Source: Fimbriimonadales bacterium
GTDB lineage: Bacteria > Armatimonadota > Fimbriimonadia > Fimbriimonadales > ATM1
Direction: 5' to 3'
Assembly (NCBI GenBank): GCA_025922995.1
Contig: JAICGT010000045.1
Location: 1 to 7,888 of the forward strand
DNA: 7,888 nucleotides
The position numbers and the translations under genes were made by a program. Under the pieces are notes generated by a model. That model did not search any database and was not told where the DNA came from. It saw only the letters and a list, made by a program, of their open reading frames with translations. Shown one piece after another: positions 5,480 to 7,888 of the stretch. Position 1 is the stretch's first letter, and each line of letters starts with the position of its first letter.

Positions 5480-5873
5480 GCACGCGCTCGGCAAGGATGA
5501 CGGCAACGAAGTCGTCGATCGGCACCGGAGGAACCTGCATCGAACTTGGCAGAAACCTGCGCCAGCCACGCCGCGGCGTCTCGACCCAATACCGTTCGCG
5601 CGCGCGAATCGTCGTGTCTTGCTCATCCATCACCAGCAGTGACTTTCCCGGCAGCGCTTCACGGATCGTAGTTTGCGTTTGCGTCGACCGTGTGCCGTTT
5701 CCGACTACGACGAGGTCAGGCTTGAAATCTGCGTCCGCAGACCTAAGCGCTTCAATCAAAGCATCGGTTACAACGACCGACCGATAAAGGATCGAACTGC
5801 TCTCCGCTCCGCCCTCGACAACGGCAATCCCGCATTTTGCGCTACCGGGGTCGACGGCGAGGATGCGCCTCAA
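5463..5873 (-). CDS. YqgF/RuvX-like RNase H-fold protein (putative nuclease)
   Basis: The 136-residue product begins RRILAVDPGSAKCGIAVV, the first strand of the RuvC/YqgF RNase H-like fold, with the metal-binding Asp8. DLVVVGNGT (around residues 53-61) matches the central VVG strand, and PIDDFVAVILAERVL near the C-terminus supplies the last acidic residues (Asp120, Asp121). YqgF/RuvX proteins act in pre-16S rRNA maturation or as Holliday-junction-type nucleases; which of these applies here is not clear, and this divergent copy need not be the genome's main yqgF. The start is TTG 5873, overlapping the DUF3084 stop as TTGA, with AAGG about 9-10 nt upstream. The 3' end overlaps the convergent C26 gene by 17 nt. 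Confidence 0.78.
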   Translation of the reverse strand: MRRILAVDPGSAKCGIAVVEGGAESSSILYRSVVVTDALIEALRSADADFKPDLVVVGNGTRSTQTQTTIREALPGKSLLVMDEQDTTIRARERYWVETPRRGWRRFLPSSMQVPPVPIDDFVAVILAERVLSVDG

Positions 5874-7366
5874 GGGTTCTGTACCTTGAAACGCAAAAGC
5901 AGCGACTCGGAAGACTTGGTCGCGCGCGATGCCTCCGCAACGACTTTCGCCGGCCCCGCTCGCTGCTTGATCCTACGAACCAGGTCGATCATCTGGCTGT
6001 AGGTTATCTCCCCAATAGAAACGTCCTGGCCCTGCACCGGAATCATTCCCGAATCCTCTGCGCTCGATCGCACTTTTGTTCTCAGGAAGAGAATAATGGC
6101 ATTGAGTATCTCTTCTTCGTCCATCGAACCATCGATAACCGTTTCCGCGACGCGCTCTCCTTCGCTGAAAACCAGGTGGTTTGGATAGATGTTTAGGTTC
6201 AAGGGTACGAACATGTCATCGCGACTAAAGTAATTGTAAAACGACGTTACAATGAGCACCAACTCCTGATTGTTTCCGGCGATTTCATTCACGAACGCGG
6301 TTTTTTGATCTTCGACGGTAATCATCATCACGCTGCCGTCCGGCAGGCGCCTCATCCTGTCGCCGAGAGCTGCAGCCTTGCCGTCTTCGTCGGGTCGAAC
6401 ACCGCGCTCTTTAGCTGCGATGTCGGCAATCTTTGTAACCTCATCGACTTTTTCCCGAGCCTGTTCACGCGTTAACCCGGCTGGTATTGCCAATCGCGAA
6501 AGCTCCTCGTCCTTTCTGTAGATAACGCTGCTCGTACGTACGGCTTCGATGCCCTCTGCCGCTCCGGCGAGCGTTCCTTCGAGAGTATCGATCGTCCCAC
6601 GAAGATCGAGCATTGTATCAAAGAGCCTTTGTACTTCCGCCTCGGCACTTTGCGCTTCGCGTCTTGCCTGGTCCGCCCGAGCGATCAGGGCATTCCTCTC
6701 GGCTTCAAGGCCCTGTATTTGCTGCGTCAGGTCGACCGAATTCTGCTTGAGTCCCTCGGTCTCGTTGTAAAGGCGCGTGGCTTCTCTCCGAGACGATACG
6801 AGGTTCTCTTCGCTGGCTTTCAATTCCCTTCGCAAGTCCGTTACACTTGCGGAAAGTACGCGTTCGTTTTCTCGAAGGGACTCGACTCTTGCTTTAATCT
6901 GTCTTTCTCGACGTTCGGCAGCCGAGATCTCCGCTCGGGCGGCTTCGAGCCGACCCCGCTCTTCGTTCCTCTCTCGAACAGCTCGATCTCTTGCCTCCGC
7001 TGCGGTATTCCTCATTTCCTCGACCTTAGCTAACTGGGCCGTACTCGCCTCCGCATCATTCTCCAGCTTCGCAAGCGCGATTTGGTTTTCCTCGATTTCC
7101 GTTTCCATGCGGTCTCTTTCGCGCGCTAGTTCCGGTCCTCGCACAATCCATTCGCGCACTGCGGCGCTTTGCGTGACGATCCCGAAGGTTGTCGCTAAAG
7201 GAATCAGCATTCCCATGAGAACCGTGAAGAAGGTGGCGGTATGCCTGGGACGAAGCTTTCCTATTCGCAGGCGCTTCTTCCCCATCTTTCGGCCCAACCA
7301 GTCGCCGAGGTAGGCGATCAGCCCACCCATGGCGATGAAAAGCAAGAGTATTTGTGGAGATGTCAT
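5870..7366 (-). CDS. DUF3084 domain-containing membrane/coiled-coil protein
   Basis: This 498-residue protein has two N-terminal membrane segments (about residues 5-20 and 43-65) separated by a basic loop (RKMGKKRLR). A long, charged coiled coil of about 76-270 follows, rich in Glu, Arg and Ala heptads. A C-terminal globular domain (about 280-475) includes YRKDEELSRLAIPAG, DGSVMMITV and LNIYPNHLVFSEGERV. This architecture is that of DUF3084 proteins, known mainly from cyanobacteria and related groups, with no established function. The layout suggests a membrane-anchored structural or scaffold protein. I chose ATG 7366, 7 nt after the stop of the permease gene; the upstream in-frame start at 7426 would overlap that gene by about 50 nt. 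Its position between an LptF/G permease and a nuclease-like gene suggests, but does not prove, an envelope role. Confidence 0.87.
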   Translation of the reverse strand: MTSPQILLLFIAMGGLIAYLGDWLGRKMGKKRLRIGKLRPRHTATFFTVLMGMLIPLATTFGIVTQSAAVREWIVRGPELARERDRMETEIEENQIALAKLENDAEASTAQLAKVEEMRNTAAEARDRAVRERNEERGRLEAARAEISAAERRERQIKARVESLRENERVLSASVTDLRRELKASEENLVSSRREATRLYNETEGLKQNSVDLTQQIQGLEAERNALIARADQARREAQSAEAEVQRLFDTMLDLRGTIDTLEGTLAGAAEGIEAVRTSSVIYRKDEELSRLAIPAGLTREQAREKVDEVTKIADIAAKERGVRPDEDGKAAALGDRMRRLPDGSVMMITVEDQKTAFVNEIAGNNQELVLIVTSFYNYFSRDDMFVPLNLNIYPNHLVFSEGERVAETVIDGSMDEEEILNAIILFLRTKVRSSAEDSGMIPVQGQDVSIGEITYSQMIDLVRRIKQRAGPAKVVAEASRATKSSESLLLRFKVQNP

Positions 7367-7373
7367 GATTTTC

Positions 7374-7888
7374 TCATCTGTTCTTTTGGATGAGGAGCAG
7401 TACCGCCGCAATGAGGCCGACGACAACCGGCACGAAGGCAGAAAATGCCGCGTTGGTCGCGCCGCCTTTGGCGAGCACGGTCATATAGTTGTGCAAAAGA
7501 TAGTACGCGAAAATAATTGCGATGCTTATTCCGACTCCGATTCCGACACTTTGCCGGACTCGGCGAATGCTGACCGGGGCGCCGACGAGCGCGAAAACGA
7601 TACTGCTAAGTGGGAGCGTGATTTTTGTCCAATATCCAACTCTTTTATCCCTCATTTCGCGAATCTCGCCTTCGTCCTTATTAGGCTTGTTTTCGAGTTT
7701 CTCGATTTCCTTTTGAATGTCTTTCATCGAAAAGGCATCGTTATCGGAAATCGATGCCGATAAAATGTCTCGCGGTGTAAAATCCAGCGCCTTGCCGAAG
7801 GGCGGCTGGGCTTTGCCGACCGTCGTCTCGACGATTCCGTCTTTATCTTTCGCGACCGCAGAAATGCCGGTCGCCTGCCACGGCTGAC
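7374..7888 (-). CDS. LptF/LptG (YjgP/YjgQ) family permease, C-terminal part
   Basis: The last 170 codons of a minus-strand gene lie in the window; the frame stays open to the edge, so the start is outside. The visible part begins in the periplasmic beta-jellyroll/linker region (DFTPRDILSASI), then has a charged helix (DIQKEIEKLENK) and KITLPLSSIVFALVGAPVSI, the well-conserved start of the C-terminal membrane bundle. Two further membrane segments follow (GIGVGISIAIIFAYYLL and FVPVVVGLIAAVLLLI). LptF and LptG are the inner-membrane permease subunits of the Lpt machine that moves lipopolysaccharide to the outer membrane with LptB, so the gene points to a diderm cell. F and G cannot be told apart from this fragment. 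It appears to be the first visible gene of an operon with DUF3084 and YqgF-like genes. Confidence 0.88.
   Translation of the reverse strand, partial: QPWQATGISAVAKDKDGIVETTVGKAQPPFGKALDFTPRDILSASISDNDAFSMKDIQKEIEKLENKPNKDEGEIREMRDKRVGYWTKITLPLSSIVFALVGAPVSIRRVRQSVGIGVGISIAIIFAYYLLHNYMTVLAKGGATNAAFSAFVPVVVGLIAAVLLLIQKNR

Noticed and set aside
7367..7426. Longer N-terminus for the DUF3084 protein.
   Set aside because: It would overlap the end of the permease gene by about 50 nt, and the membrane segment typical of the family begins right after ATG 7366.
1..7888. CRISPR arrays, insertion sequences or prophage genes.
   Set aside because: I saw no spaced repeat array, no transposase and no terminal inverted repeats; the window is filled with ordinary coding genes.

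Overview
This window looks like the chromosome of an outer-membrane-bearing bacterium with moderate-to-high GC. It carries a run of compact operons on both strands with almost no intergenic space. The pairing of a partial LptF/LptG-type lipopolysaccharide permease with a DUF3084 membrane/coiled-coil protein and a YqgF/RuvX-like nuclease suggests a diderm Terrabacteria-type lineage (for example an Eremiobacterota-, Armatimonadota- or Cyanobacteria-related group). That taxonomic guess is weak and rests on gene content only.

Layout. (1) Bases 1-2544 on the minus strand hold a two-gene translesion-synthesis operon. It consists of a Y-family (ImuB-like) protein whose catalytic carboxylates are all replaced, followed with a one-base TAATG overlap by a DnaE-type polymerase III alpha subunit that runs off the window just before its catalytic aspartates. 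(2) Bases 2594-2668 on the plus strand are tRNA-Val(CAC) with an encoded CCA, and a DUF1697 gene begins only 7 nt after it. (3) DUF1697 converges on a minus-strand DinB-fold protein; both use the same palindromic CTAG for their stop codons. (4) Bases 3733-5479 on the plus strand form a tightly packed three-gene cluster: a DCC-family (DUF393) thiol-disulfide oxidoreductase, a DUF2071/YqjF-like protein, and a peptidase C26 (class I glutamine amidotransferase-like) hydrolase. (5) Bases 5463-7888 on the minus strand hold, in transcription order, an LptF/LptG permease (partial), a DUF3084 protein and a YqgF/RuvX-like protein.

The most striking observation is in the DCC gene. Its reading frame is interrupted by a single UGA (3778-3780) exactly where the second cysteine of the family's CxxC active site belongs (Cys-Gly-Leu-UGA). 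Beginning 10 nt after the UGA is a perfect 7-bp hairpin with a GGU loop, with the loop 17 nt after the UGA, which is the geometry of a bacterial SECIS element. The frame then continues through the rest of the DUF393 domain to a normal stop that overlaps the next gene. The best reading is a CxxU selenoprotein that ordinary gene finders would truncate to a start at 3808, losing the active site. UGA is also used as an ordinary stop by several genes here, including this one, so a changed genetic code is not the explanation. A nonsense mutation in a pseudogene remains the main alternative.

The second point of interest is the mutasome-like operon, which combines a catalytically dead Y-family protein with a DnaE that has a degenerate PHP domain and an unusual ~90-residue N-terminal extension. 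It is separated from the divergent tRNA gene by a very short region carrying two GTATACT repeats.
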